NCBI RefSeq assembly: GCF_018397995.1
Contig: NZ_BBQH01000020.1
Span: forward strand, 1-64,000
DNA length: 64,000 nucleotides
Reading direction: 5' to 3'
DNA from: Rhizomonospora bruguierae
GTDB taxonomy: Bacteria > Actinomycetota > Actinomycetes > Mycobacteriales > Micromonosporaceae
The notes beneath the pieces are model-generated. The model saw only the letters and a list, made by a program, of their open reading frames with translations. It was not told the DNA's origin and searched no databases. The first letter of the stretch is position 1, and each line of letters begins with the position of its first letter. A program made the translations under genes and the position numbers. Below are positions 23,640-32,079 of this stretch, piece by piece.

Positions 23640-24758
23640 ATGTGGCAGGCCGAGGTCCGCGTCGACCTGGACGCGATCCGCGAGAACGTGACGCGGCTGC
23701 GCGCCGGCACCACCGCCGAGGTGATGGCGGTGGTGAAGGCCGACGCGTACGGCCACGGAATGCTGCCCGCCGCCCGGGCCGCCCTGGCGGGCGGGGCCAC
23801 CTGGCTGGGCGTCTGCACGCTGGACGAGGCGCTGGCCCTGCGCGGGGCGGGGATCACCGCGCCGGTGCTGGCCTGGCTGCTCACCCCGGGCGTGCCGCTC
23901 GACCGCGCCGTCGCGGCCGGCGTCGACCTGGGCGTCGGCGGCCCCGAACTGCTGGCCGAGGCGGTCGGCGCGGCGCGGGCCGCCGGGCGCCCCGCACGCC
24001 TGCACCTGAAGATCGACACGGGCCTGTCCCGGGGCGGCGCCGCCGGCGGCGACTGGCCGGTCCTGCTGGAGGCGGCCGCGAAGGCGCAGGCGGACGGCGC
24101 CGTCGAGGTCGTCGGCGCGTGGAGCCACTTCGCCTACGCGGACGCGCCCGGCCACCCCACGATCGACCGGCAACTGCACCTGTTCCGGGAGGGCCTGGAG
24201 CGGGCCGAGCGGCACGGGATCACCCCGCGGCTGCGGCACATCGCCAACTCGGCGGCCACGCTCACCCGCCCGGACACCCACTTCGACCTGGTCCGGGCGG
24301 GGATCGCCGTCTACGGGCTCTCCCCGGTGGCCGGCGAGACGTTCGGCCTGCGCCCCGCGATGACCGCCCGGGCCCGGGTGCTGCTCACCAAGCGGGTCCC
24401 GCCGGGCACCGGCGTCTCCTACGGCCACACCTACACCACGGAGCGGGAGACCACGCTCGCCGTGGTCCCGCTCGGCTACGGGGACGGGGTGCCCCGGCAC
24501 GCGTCCAACTCCGGTCCGGTGCTGCTGGGCGGCGAGGTCCACCGGATCGCCGGCCGGGTCTGCATGGACCAGATCGTGGTGGACTGCGGCGACACCCGGG
24601 TCCGGCCCGGCGACGTGGCGGTGCTGTTCGGCGACGGCCGCGGCGGCGAGCCGACCGCCGACGACTGGGCGGCGGCCGCCGACACCATCAACTACGAGAT
24701 CGTCACCCGGTTCGGGGGGGTCCGGGTGCCCCGCGTCTACGCCGGGGACCAGCCGTGA
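23640..24758 (+). CDS. alr: Alanine racemase
   Basis: PLP enzyme making D-alanine for peptidoglycan. The 372-residue protein has PLP lysine in AVVKADAYGHG (about residue 36), the other catalytic base tyrosine in GVSYGHTYTT, the barrel motif HLKIDTGLSRGG, IANSAATL and the C-terminal VCMDQIVVD. ATG 23640 matches the -10 box 7 nt away; GTG 23631 would add three residues. The stop overlaps the GTG of the next gene, starting a run of coupled genes alr-hydrolase-tsaE-ung. Confidence 0.96.
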   Translation: MWQAEVRVDLDAIRENVTRLRAGTTAEVMAVVKADAYGHGMLPAARAALAGGATWLGVCTLDEALALRGAGITAPVLAWLLTPGVPLDRAVAAGVDLGVGGPELLAEAVGAARAAGRPARLHLKIDTGLSRGGAAGGDWPVLLEAAAKAQADGAVEVVGAWSHFAYADAPGHPTIDRQLHLFREGLERAERHGITPRLRHIANSAATLTRPDTHFDLVRAGIAVYGLSPVAGETFGLRPAMTARARVLLTKRVPPGTGVSYGHTYTTERETTLAVVPLGYGDGVPRHASNSGPVLLGGEVHRIAGRVCMDQIVVDCGDTRVRPGDVAVLFGDGRGGEPTADDWAAAADTINYEIVTRFGGVRVPRVYAGDQP

Positions 24759-25852
24759 CCCACCCCGGCCGCGCCCGCGCGTCGAAGGCCAGGCGCCGCG
24801 CCGGCGTCCTCGGCGCGGCCCTCGGCATCGCGGCGGCCGGGGTGGCCGCCGGTATCGCCGCCGAGCGCGCCGTGGTGCGCCGCACCAAGCGCGGCACCGC
24901 CGACCCGTACGCGGACGAGCCGTTCGGGAGCCAGCCGTTCGACGAGTCCCGGATGATCGAGGCGCCGGACGGCACGGACCTCTACGTGGAGGTCGTGGCG
25001 GGGGAGCCGACCGCCCGCACGCCGGCCGCCCCCACGATCGTCTTCGTGCACGGCTTCTGCCTCGACATGGGCACGTTCTACTTCCAGCGCAAGCTGCTGG
25101 CCGCCCGCGGCGGCCGTCGCCTGGTCTTCTACGACCAGCCCGGCCACGGCCGCTCCGGGCGGCTGGAGAGCGGCGAGTACGAACTGCCGGCGCTCGGCGA
25201 GTCGCTGCGCGCGGTGCTGGACCAGATCGTCCCGACCGGCAAGGTCATCCTGGTCGGCCACTCCATGGGCGGCATGACCGTCATGGCCTTCGCCGAGTTG
25301 TACCCCGAGTACTTCGAGGACCGGGTGGCCGGGGTGGTGCTGATCGCCACCTCGGGCGGCGCGCTGGAGCAGGCCAAGATGGGCCTTCCGGCGCTGATCG
25401 CCCGGGCCGGCGGGCCGCTGCTGCCGCTGCTCGGCGGCGCCGCCCGGTTCACCGGCAGCGCCCTGGACCGGGCCCGCCAGGCATCCTCCGACCTGGCCTG
25501 GCTGCTCACCCGCCGGTACGGCTTCGGCACGCACCGGCCCAGCCCGGCGCTGGTGACGTTCGTCGAGCAGATGAACGGGCACACCACCACGGACACGGTC
25601 GCCCGGTACCTGCGCACCCTCTACACTCACGCGCGGTACCCGGCGCTGGTCGCCCTGCGCGACACGCCCACCCTGGTCATCGTCGGGGACCAGGATCTGA
25701 TCACGCCGCTCGCCCACTCCCAGGAGATCGTCAAGTACCTCCCGGAAGCGGAGTTCGTGGTGGTCCCGAACAGCGGGCACGTGGTGATGCTGGAGCACGC
25801 CGGCGAGGTGAACGCGGCGCTGGCCGACTTCCTGGAGAAGGTCGAGGGATGA
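24755..25852 (+). CDS. Alpha/beta hydrolase with N-terminal membrane anchor or signal
   Basis: 365 residues. Residues about 18-40 (GVLGAALGIAAAGVAAGIAAERA) are hydrophobic after a basic start, so the enzyme is probably membrane-anchored or exported. The hydrolase core has the oxyanion-hole FVHGFCLDM, the nucleophile elbow GHSMGGMTVM, a late acid in VIVGDQDLIT and the catalytic histidine in NSGHVVMLEH. Substrate unknown. GTG 24755 overlaps the alr stop by 4 nt, and the stop overlaps tsaE by 4 nt, so it is coupled to both. An alpha/beta hydrolase in this alr-tsaE position is also found in mycobacteria, as I recall. Confidence 0.85.
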   Translation: MTHPGRARASKARRRAGVLGAALGIAAAGVAAGIAAERAVVRRTKRGTADPYADEPFGSQPFDESRMIEAPDGTDLYVEVVAGEPTARTPAAPTIVFVHGFCLDMGTFYFQRKLLAARGGRRLVFYDQPGHGRSGRLESGEYELPALGESLRAVLDQIVPTGKVILVGHSMGGMTVMAFAELYPEYFEDRVAGVVLIATSGGALEQAKMGLPALIARAGGPLLPLLGGAARFTGSALDRARQASSDLAWLLTRRYGFGTHRPSPALVTFVEQMNGHTTTDTVARYLRTLYTHARYPALVALRDTPTLVIVGDQDLITPLAHSQEIVKYLPEAEFVVVPNSGHVVMLEHAGEVNAALADFLEKVEG

Positions 25853-26337
25853 CGAGACTGTCCACGGTGGAGGAGACCCGGGCGTACGGGCGGCGCCTCG
25901 CCCAGGTGCTGCGCCCCGGCGACCTGGTGCTGCTCACCGGCCCGCTGGGCGCCGGCAAGACCGCCCTCACCCAGGGCATCGGCGCCGGGTTGAAGGTCAC
26001 CGGCGACGTCACGTCGCCCACCTTCGTCATCGCCCGGGTGCACCGCCCGGACACCGCCCACGGCGGCGGCATCCCGCTGGTCCACGTGGACGCGTACCGG
26101 CTGGGCGCCGTCTCGGACCCGCGCGCCGAGGTGGACGACCTGGACCTGGACGCCTCCCTGGACGACTCGGTCACCGTGGTCGAGTGGGGCGAGGGCATGG
26201 TGGAGCAGCTCGCCGACGCCCACCTCCAGGTCCGCATCGACCGCCGCCCGGACGACTCCCGCGTCGTCGAACTCGTGCCCTGCGGCGGCGACTGGGCCGG
26301 CCGGATCGGCGCCCTCACCCCGGCGGCCCGCCGGTGA
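25849..26337 (+). CDS. tsaE: tRNA t6A-modification ATPase TsaE
   Basis: A 162-residue P-loop ATPase needed, with TsaB and TsaD, for threonylcarbamoyl-adenosine at position 37 of ANN-reading tRNAs. Walker A is TGPLGAGKTALTQGIG (about residue 37), followed by SPTFVI, the Walker-B region LVHVDAYRL and VVEWGEGM. It overlaps both neighbours by 4 nt. tsaB and tsaD, which code the partner subunits, lie 2-3 kb downstream. Confidence 0.94.
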   Translation: MTRLSTVEETRAYGRRLAQVLRPGDLVLLTGPLGAGKTALTQGIGAGLKVTGDVTSPTFVIARVHRPDTAHGGGIPLVHVDAYRLGAVSDPRAEVDDLDLDASLDDSVTVVEWGEGMVEQLADAHLQVRIDRRPDDSRVVELVPCGGDWAGRIGALTPAARR

Positions 26338-27032
26338 CCCCCGACCTCGCCGGCCGGGTCCCGCCCGCGTGGTGGGGGCTGATCGAGCCCCGGCTCGCCC
26401 CGGCCGCGCTGGCCGACCTGTCCGCCTTCGTCGCCGCCGAGTACGCCGACCACACCGTGTACCCGCCGGTCGAGGACCTGTTCGCCGCGTACCGCCGGTG
26501 CGCGCCGGCGGAGACCCGGGTGCTCATCCTTGGCCAGGACCCGTACCACCGCGCCGGGCAGGCGCACGGGTTGAGCTTCAGCGTCCGCCCCGGTGTGCCG
26601 GTACCGCCGAGCCTGCGCAACATATTCAAGGAGCTGGTCGCCGACGTCGGCTGCCCGCCGCCCCGCCACGGCGACCTCACGGGTTGGACCACCCAGGGGG
26701 TGCTGCTGCTCAACGCGGTCCTGACCGTCCGTGCGGGCGCCGCCGGCTCGCACGCCGGCCGTGGCTGGGAGGAGTTCACCGACGCCACGATCGCCGCCCT
26801 CAACGACCGCGACCGCCGCGTCGTCTTCCTGCTCTGGGGCGCCTTCGCCCGCCGCAAGGCCGCCCTGATCACCAACCCGGCGCACGTGGTCCTGGAAGCG
26901 GGGCACCCCAGTCCGCTGAACCCGCGCGGGTTCCTCGGCTGCCGGCCGTTCAGCGCCGCCAACAAGGCCCTGGCCGACGCCGGCCTGCCGCCGGTCGACT
27001 GGGATCTCAGCGCCCCGGACCGCCTCCTCTAG
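26334..27032 (+). CDS. ung: Uracil-DNA glycosylase, family 1
   Basis: Removes uracil from DNA after cytosine deamination or dUTP incorporation. The 232-residue protein has the catalytic water-activating motif GQDPYHRAGQAHGLSFS (Asp), the uracil-binding GVLLLNAVLTV and the DNA-intercalation loop AGHPSPLNPRGFLGC. The GTG start overlaps the tsaE stop (GTGA). It converges with the XRE gene, overlapping it by 4 nt. Placing ung inside the tsaE cluster is a local arrangement; I do not recall it in mycobacteria. Confidence 0.95.
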   Translation: MTPDLAGRVPPAWWGLIEPRLAPAALADLSAFVAAEYADHTVYPPVEDLFAAYRRCAPAETRVLILGQDPYHRAGQAHGLSFSVRPGVPVPPSLRNIFKELVADVGCPPPRHGDLTGWTTQGVLLLNAVLTVRAGAAGSHAGRGWEEFTDATIAALNDRDRRVVFLLWGAFARRKAALITNPAHVVLEAGHPSPLNPRGFLGCRPFSAANKALADAGLPPVDWDLSAPDRLL

Positions 27033-27775
27033 CCGCCCTGCCGCTCCCGGTAGCGCCGGAGCATCCGGGCGCAGTGCGGGTCGGCGAGTTCCACCTCCGC
27101 CAGCGGCAGCACGCGGATCACCGCGTCCGCCACGCCGCGCCGGGGCGGCACCCGGACCTCCAGCGCCTCCGGCAGTCGCTCGCACAGCCGCACCCGCAGC
27201 TCGACGAACCCGATCCGGTACCGCGGCGGCAGCGGCGCCAGCGGATCGAACGGCAGCAGCCGGAACTCCCGCCAGCGGGGATGCCAGCGCTGCGCGCCCC
27301 GCCGCTTGAGCCACTCGGCCAGCGCGGCGGCGCTGCCGTGCTCGATCACCAGGTCGAGCCCGGCGACGGGCAGCGGAACGCCCTGGATCAGCGCGGCGAG
27401 CGGCCCCTCCACGACGGCGGGGAGGAGTACCGCCAGGTCGTGGTAGACGCCCGGTTCTAGCAGCGGTGCGAGCCGGTCCGCCAGACTGAGCGAGGCCACG
27501 GCGTCGAACTCGGCGTCCAGGTCGGCGCCCAGCGGCTCGGTCGCCAGCACGAGCTGGCGGTTCAGCGCCGCGAGCAGGCGCTCGGCCTGGGCGATCGTGG
27601 GCCGCACCCGACCGGACTCGATCCGCGAGACCAGCGACGCCGACACCCCCGCCCGGCGGGCCAGCCGCACCTGGCTCAACCCCGTGCGCTCGCGCTCGCT
27701 GCGCAGCACGGCCCGCATCTCGTCGCTCAGCCGCCCCACGCCCCGAGGCTGCCACCGCTCGGCGGCCGACGTCAT
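27029..27775 (-). CDS. XRE-family HTH regulator with large C-terminal domain
   Basis: 248 residues. A helix-turn-helix of the XRE/Cro type spans about 18-75: LRSERERTGLSQVRLARRAGVSASLVSRIESGRVRPT. The C-terminal 170 residues contain LEPGVYHDLAVLLPAVVEGPLAALIQGVPLPVAGLDLVIEHGS and a basic WHPRWREFRLLPFDPLAP. This is a predicted substrate- or effector-binding fold I cannot name, with nucleotidyltransferase-like character at most. The ATG (27775-27773) sits inside the first CTGTGGATG box, so binding there could block translation or initiation. It is divergent from tsaB. Confidence 0.8.
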   Translation of the reverse strand: MTSAAERWQPRGVGRLSDEMRAVLRSERERTGLSQVRLARRAGVSASLVSRIESGRVRPTIAQAERLLAALNRQLVLATEPLGADLDAEFDAVASLSLADRLAPLLEPGVYHDLAVLLPAVVEGPLAALIQGVPLPVAGLDLVIEHGSAAALAEWLKRRGAQRWHPRWREFRLLPFDPLAPLPPRYRIGFVELRVRLCERLPEALEVRVPPRRGVADAVIRVLPLAEVELADPHCARMLRRYRERQGG

Positions 27776-27811
27776 CCACAGCTTCCGTCCTGTGGATGGA
27801 GCTGTGGATAA
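27772..27811. promoter_or_regulatory. Cluster of three DnaA-box-like or operator sequences
   Basis: TCATCCACA (27772-27780), TGTGGATGG (27791-27799) and TGTGGATAA (27803-27811). The last is a perfect DnaA box; the first two form the palindrome CATCCACAG-N8-CTGTGGATG. The array overlaps the start codon of the XRE gene. It may be DnaA boxes or the regulator's own operator. Confidence 0.6.
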
Positions 27812-27908
27812 AGTCGGTGCGGCGAGGCGGATCCTCGCGGCCGGTCACCGCCCGATCTCCTGGCACCGCCGGCCGCTCCGCCGGGGATGACATGTGTCTG
27901 CTGGGGAC

Positions 27909-27945
27909 TGTGCGTCCCGCGCAGTTCTTGTGCGTGCGACGCACA
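27909..27945. promoter_or_regulatory. Perfect 7-bp inverted repeat plus half-site
   Basis: TGTGCGT-GCG-ACGCACA at 27929-27945, with a further half-site TGTGCGT at 27909-27915. It lies about 125 nt before tsaB in a gap with no gene (27776-28069). Looks like an operator; the binding protein is unknown. Confidence 0.45.
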
Positions 27946-28055
27946 GGGTTTGAGAACAGAATGTCCACCGGAAGCGGGCCGGTCGCGGGCGTGGGGACGC
28001 GGGCCGGTCGGGCGTAGGGGGCGGGCTCCGGCGAGGGGGCGGGCGGGGCGGGCGC

Positions 28056-28061
28056 TAGGGT
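28056..28061 (+). promoter_or_regulatory. -10 box of tsaB, leaderless arrangement
   Basis: TAGGGT ends 8 nt before the tsaB GTG at 28070. Confidence 0.45.
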
Positions 28062-28069
28062 GGATAGCT

Positions 28070-28786
28070 GTGCTCGTACTGGTGCTGGATTCGGCGACCC
28101 CGGCGGTGACCGCGGCGGTGGTCGAGGTCGGGGAGCCCGGTGTGGGGGACCCCGGCGTTGTGGTGCGGGCCGGGCGCAGCGCGGTGGACGCGCGCGCACA
28201 CGGGGAACTGCTGGCGCCCCAGGTGGATTCGGTCCTCCGGGAGATCGGCGCGCGGCCGCGGGACCTGGCGGCGATCGTCGCCGGGCTGGGGCCGGGGCCG
28301 TTCACCGGGCTGCGGGTGGGTCTGGTCACCGCGGCCGGGATGGGCCAGGCGTTGGACATTCCCACCTACGGCGTGTGCTCGCTGGACGCGCTCGGGTGGT
28401 CCGCGGCGCGGGTCAACGGCCCGGGGAGAGCGGCCCCGGGGAAGGTGCTCGCGGCGACCGACGCACGGCGACGGGAGATCTACTGGGCCGTGTACGCGGA
28501 CCGGGTGCGGGTGACCGAGCCGCAGGTGGGGCGGCCCGTCGACGTGGCGGCGGCGGTGGCCCGGATGGGCGTGCTGAGCGCGATCGGGGAGGGCGCCCAC
28601 AAGTACGCCGCGGTGCTGCCGCTCGCGCTGCTGGACGAGCCGCGGTACCCGACGGCGGAGGCGCTCGCCGCGCTGGCGGCGGAGCGGGTGCGTGCGGGGC
28701 GGCCCGGCGAGCGGTTGACGCCGCTGTACCTGCGGCGGCCGGACGCGGTGGCGGCGGCGGGGCGGAAACCCGTCCTCCAGGCATGA
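28070..28786 (+). CDS. tsaB: t6A-modification protein TsaB
   Basis: A 238-residue non-catalytic ASKHA-fold partner of TsaD. Landmarks: LVLDSATPAVTAAVV, the GPGPFTGLRVGL signature, TYGVCSLDAL and TDARRREIYWAVY. GTG 28070 gives the family N-terminus, and a -10 box TAGGGT precedes it by 8 nt. The gene is followed by rimI with an ATGA overlap and then tsaD, so tsaB-rimI-tsaD plus a small gene form one operon. Confidence 0.93.
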   Translation: MLVLVLDSATPAVTAAVVEVGEPGVGDPGVVVRAGRSAVDARAHGELLAPQVDSVLREIGARPRDLAAIVAGLGPGPFTGLRVGLVTAAGMGQALDIPTYGVCSLDALGWSAARVNGPGRAAPGKVLAATDARRREIYWAVYADRVRVTEPQVGRPVDVAAAVARMGVLSAIGEGAHKYAAVLPLALLDEPRYPTAEALAALAAERVRAGRPGERLTPLYLRRPDAVAAAGRKPVLQA

Positions 28787-29223
28787 GGATCCAGCGGTTC
28801 CGCTGGTGGCACATCTCGGACGTGCTGCCCATCGAGGCGGACCTGTTCGGCCAGGAGCGGTGGTCGGCGGCGATGTTCTGGAGCGAGTTGGCCAACGGGC
28901 ACCACTACGTGGCCGCCGTCGATGAGGACGAGAGCCTGCTGGGGTACGCGGGGCTGGCGGTGAGCCCGCCGGACGAGGCGTGGGTGCAGAACCTCGCGGT
29001 GCGCCGGAACGCGCAGCGGGGCGGGATCGGGCGGGCGCTGCTTGGCGAGTTGCTGGCCGAGGCGGAGCGGCGCGACACGCGCCGGGTCCTGCTGGAGGTG
29101 GCCGTGACCAACGCCCCGGCGCAGAAGTTGTACGCCGCGCACGGCTTCGAGCCGGTGGGCGTGCGCAGGGGCTACTACCAGCCGAGTAATACGGATGCTC
29201 TGGTGATGATGCGTGATGGCTGA
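28783..29223 (+). CDS. rimI: Ribosomal protein S18 N-acetyltransferase RimI-like
   Basis: A 146-residue GNAT acetyltransferase. The acetyl-CoA site is [20 protein letters not shown] (about residues 69-88). The start [23 protein letters not shown] and end ALVMMRDG fit RimI, whose known substrate is the N-terminus of S18. Wedged between tsaB and tsaD with 4- and 8-nt overlaps, the order matches other actinobacteria. Acetylation of another N-terminus is possible. Confidence 0.92.
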   Translation: MRIQRFRWWHISDVLPIEADLFGQERWSAAMFWSELANGHHYVAAVDEDESLLGYAGLAVSPPDEAWVQNLAVRRNAQRGGIGRALLGELLAEAERRDTRRVLLEVAVTNAPAQKLYAAHGFEPVGVRRGYYQPSNTDALVMMRDG

Positions 29224-30262
29224 CGAACCGTTGGTGCTGGGAATCGAGACGTCCTGCGACGAGACGGGCGTGGGCGTGGTGCGCGGGCACACCCTGCTCG
29301 CCGACGCGCTCGCGTCCAGCGTGGACGAACACGCCAGGTTCGGCGGGGTGGTGCCCGAGGTGGCCAGCCGCGCGCACCTGGAGGCGATCGTCCCGACGAT
29401 GCGGCGGGCGCTGGACGAGGCCGGGGTGACCCTCGCCGACGTGGACGCGATCGCCGTGACCGCCGGGCCGGGGCTGGCCGGGGCGCTGCTGGTCGGGGTG
29501 GCGGCGGCCAAGGGGTACGCGGTGGCCGCCGAGAAGCCGATCTACGGCGTGAACCATCTCGCCGCGCACGTGGCCGTGGACAGGCTGGAGCATGGCCCGC
29601 TGCCGGAGCCGGCGATCGCGTTGCTGGTTTCCGGCGGGCACTCGTCGCTGCTGCTGGTGGACGACCTGGCCGGCGGTGTCCAGCCGCTCGGCGCCACCAT
29701 CGACGACGCGGCCGGCGAGGCGTTCGACAAGGTGGCCCGCCTGCTCGGGCTGCCGTTCCCGGGCGGCCCGCCGATCGACCGGGCGGCCCGGGAGGGCGAG
29801 CCGGACGCGATCGGGTTCCCGCGCGGGCTCACCGCGCCGAAGGATCTCGCGGCGCACCGGTTCGACTTCTCGTTCTCCGGGCTGAAGACCGCGGTCGCCC
29901 GCTGGGTGGAGGCGCGCGAGCGGGCCGGCGAGCCGGTGCCGGTGCCGGACGTGGCGGCCAGCTTCCAGGAGGCGGTCTGCGACGTGCTGACCGCGAAGGC
30001 GATCGACGCCTGCCGCGCGCACGGGATCGGGACGCTGGTGATCGGCGGTGGGGTGGCGGCGAACTCGCGGCTGCGGGCGCTGGCCGAGGATCGCTGCGCG
30101 AAGCACGGGATCACCGTGCGGGTGCCGCGGCCCAAGCTGTGCACGGACAACGGGGCGATGGTGGCGGCGCTCGGGTCGCATCTGGTCGCCGCCGGGGTGG
30201 CGCCCAGCCGGCTGGACCTGCCCGCCGATTCGGCCATGCCGCTGACCGTGGTGAGCGTGTAA
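29216..30262 (+). CDS. tsaD: tRNA threonylcarbamoyltransferase TsaD
   Basis: Catalytic subunit of t6A synthesis, transferring threonylcarbamoyl from TC-AMP to tRNA A37. The 348-residue ASKHA protein has [16 protein letters not shown], the metal-binding histidines in [11 protein letters not shown], the ATP loop [26 protein letters not shown] and the C-terminal [11 protein letters not shown] and [15 protein letters not shown] 29216 is preferred; a GTG one codon before is also possible. Together with tsaB and tsaE here it completes the set except for the TsaC/Sua5 TC-AMP synthase, which is not in the window. Confidence 0.96.
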   Translation: MADEPLVLGIETSCDETGVGVVRGHTLLADALASSVDEHARFGGVVPEVASRAHLEAIVPTMRRALDEAGVTLADVDAIAVTAGPGLAGALLVGVAAAKGYAVAAEKPIYGVNHLAAHVAVDRLEHGPLPEPAIALLVSGGHSSLLLVDDLAGGVQPLGATIDDAAGEAFDKVARLLGLPFPGGPPIDRAAREGEPDAIGFPRGLTAPKDLAAHRFDFSFSGLKTAVARWVEARERAGEPVPVPDVAASFQEAVCDVLTAKAIDACRAHGIGTLVIGGGVAANSRLRALAEDRCAKHGITVRVPRPKLCTDNGAMVAALGSHLVAAGVAPSRLDLPADSAMPLTVVSV

Positions 30263-30528
30263 TGTCGCGCGACGTGATCGCGCGCATGTGGGAGGTCCGG
30301 GCGCGGCCGGAGCGCTTCAACGAACTGCTGTCGTGGGTGTGCGACACCGCGCTGCCCGGGGTGGAGGTGCTGCCGCAGCACGTGGCCAGCGAGGTGTTCT
30401 CGTCCACCGACCACCGGATCGTGGTGGTCTCCCGGTGGCGCATGCAGCCGGTCGAGCTGGCCGCGCCGCCGGCCGGCCTGGTCGCCCGCGAGCCCCGTTC
30501 CTGGGACTTCACCCCCGTCGACCGCTGA
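30262..30528 (+). CDS. Small conserved protein, last gene of tsa operon
   Basis: 88 residues starting [26 protein letters not shown] and ending WDFTPVDR. The ATG shares its A with the tsaD TAA stop, so the gene is translationally coupled. No signal peptide or helix is evident. An antibiotic-biosynthesis-monooxygenase-like alpha/beta layout is possible from the beta-rich middle (GVEVLPQHVASEVFSSTDHRIVVVSRW), but this is a guess. I do not know the family's name or function. Confidence 0.75.
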   Translation: MSRDVIARMWEVRARPERFNELLSWVCDTALPGVEVLPQHVASEVFSSTDHRIVVVSRWRMQPVELAAPPAGLVAREPRSWDFTPVDR

Positions 30529-30833
30529 CAACCGTTCGCGGTCACGGGGTCGGCCGCGCCGTCGATGGCAAAGAACCCATTGCAAAGACATCTTGGTGCT
30601 GGTCACCACCGACAGCGCGGCGCGGACCGGCCTGGTGGCCCGCCGCCGAGGCGCTGCCGTACGAGGACGACCAGCAGCGGCGCCGCCCCGGCGATGGCGA
30701 GGGTGACGAGCAACTCGTCGCCGTGACCGGCGGCGGTTCCGATGCCGCCGGCCGGCTCGGCGGGTAGGTTTCCCGGGTCAGGCGGCCGGGCTCGGGCGTA
30801 GCTCCCGGGTCACGGGCTCGGGTAGCGCCCGGG
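30529..30833. other. Gene-poor gap with possible membrane-protein remnant and repeats
   Basis: No intact gene. On the minus strand, about 30770-30605, one frame reads ELLVTLAIAGAAPLLVVLVR and then becomes Arg-rich and stops. This resembles a scrap of a transporter N-terminus (a cation/proton antiporter would fit), but the match is short. Near the ROK stop, CGGGTCAGGCGGCCGG occurs twice (about 30774 and 30830). Confidence 0.25.
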
Positions 30834-32030
30834 TCAGGCGGCCGGCTCACCCTCGCTGGCCAGCGGATCGGCGAGGAACTGCTCGAACGCCAGCTCGGCG
30901 GCGCCCAGCAGCGGCGCGTCGTCGCCGAGCCCGGGCGTGCGCAGCCGGACGTGCTCCCGGCAGGCGGGCAGCGCCATCGAGTTCAGCCGGCTGCGCACCT
31001 GGGCGGCCGCGGCGAGGTACACGTCCCGCAGGGTGCCGCCGAAGATGACCATCTCCGGGTTGAAGATGTTGACCAGGTTCGCCACGCCGAAGCCCAGCCA
31101 GTCGCCGACGTGGCGGACCCCGGTCTGCGCCTGGGCGTCGCCGCGGGCGGCCGCGTCCAGCACCGCCAGCACCGCCTCCCGGCCGCTGCCGCCCTGCCGC
31201 CCCGTCGCCTGGAGCAGCCCGTACTCGCCGATCTCCGTCTCCCAGCAGCCGCGGGACCCGCAGCCGCACGGCCACCCGCCGGGGTGGACCACCATGTGGC
31301 CCACCTCGCCGCCGTACCCGCCGTGCCCGGTCACCCGCCGGCCCCCGGCCAGGATGCCGGCGCCGATGCCCACGTCCCCGTACAGGTAGATGAAGTTCTC
31401 GCAGCCGGCGGCGGCACCCCGGGTGTACTCGGCCAGCGCCGCCACGTCCGCCGCGTTGCCGACCGTGATCGTCCCGTCCCCGTCCAGCTCGGCGGCGAGA
31501 GCGGCGCCCAGCGGCCGGTCCACCCAGCCGCCGCCCGGGGTGAGCAGGACCATCCCGTCGGCCCGGCGGACCAACCCGCAGACGGCCACGCCGGCGCCCA
31601 CGTACCGGGAGCCGGGCGGCACCGCGTGGTGCATCTCCTTGACGAAGGCGGCCAGCGGGGCGACCGCGTCGCCCGGTGCGCTGCCCCGGGGGCGGTCGGC
31701 CTGGCGCTGGTCCAGGATCCGCCCGCCCAGCCCGACCCGGGCCGCCAGCAGCCGGTCCACCTCGATGCTCAGCGCGTACGCGTAGACCCGCTCCGATTCG
31801 GGCCGGACGACCAGCGACGGTCGCCCGGCCCGGCCGGTCTGGTTCGGCAGGCCCTCGCCGACCAGGCCGGCCGCGGCCAGGTCGGCGGTGAGCGCGCCGA
31901 TCGTGCTGCGGTTGAGCCGGAGCATGGTGGTCAGCTCACTGCGCGCCGTGGCACCGTGCACGTGCACGTACCGCAGCAGCGCCCCGAGGTTCTGCCGCCG
32001 GATCTCTTCCTGGCTGGGGCCGGCACGCAT
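30834..32030 (-). CDS. ROK-family transcriptional regulator (XylR/NagC type)
   Basis: 398 residues. An N-terminal winged helix (about 5-65, RRQNLGALLRYVHVHGATARSELTTMLRLNRSTIGALTADL) is joined to a ROK sugar-kinase-like sensor. ROK signatures: GDVGIGAGILAGGRRVTGHGGYGGEVGH and the zinc site WPCGCGSRGCWE. ATG 32030 is chosen because it starts just ahead of the winged helix; 31 further codons upstream are unmatched. It lies 49 nt after the permease gene and so is last in the transporter operon, and probably represses it in the absence of sugar. Two 19-bp palindromes upstream of the operon are candidate operators. Confidence 0.9.
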   Translation of the reverse strand: MRAGPSQEEIRRQNLGALLRYVHVHGATARSELTTMLRLNRSTIGALTADLAAAGLVGEGLPNQTGRAGRPSLVVRPESERVYAYALSIEVDRLLAARVGLGGRILDQRQADRPRGSAPGDAVAPLAAFVKEMHHAVPPGSRYVGAGVAVCGLVRRADGMVLLTPGGGWVDRPLGAALAAELDGDGTITVGNAADVAALAEYTRGAAAGCENFIYLYGDVGIGAGILAGGRRVTGHGGYGGEVGHMVVHPGGWPCGCGSRGCWETEIGEYGLLQATGRQGGSGREAVLAVLDAAARGDAQAQTGVRHVGDWLGFGVANLVNIFNPEMVIFGGTLRDVYLAAAAQVRSRLNSMALPACREHVRLRTPGLGDDAPLLGAAELAFEQFLADPLASEGEPAA

Positions 32031-32079
32031 CGCCGTCCTACCGCCTATCGCCGCGCCCGCCACGCTGCGGAGCGCGCGT

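Noticed and set aside
27772-27811. Chromosomal replication origin at the DnaA-box cluster
   Set aside because: Only three boxes in 40 bp and no dnaA, dnaN or rpmH near; insufficient for an origin.
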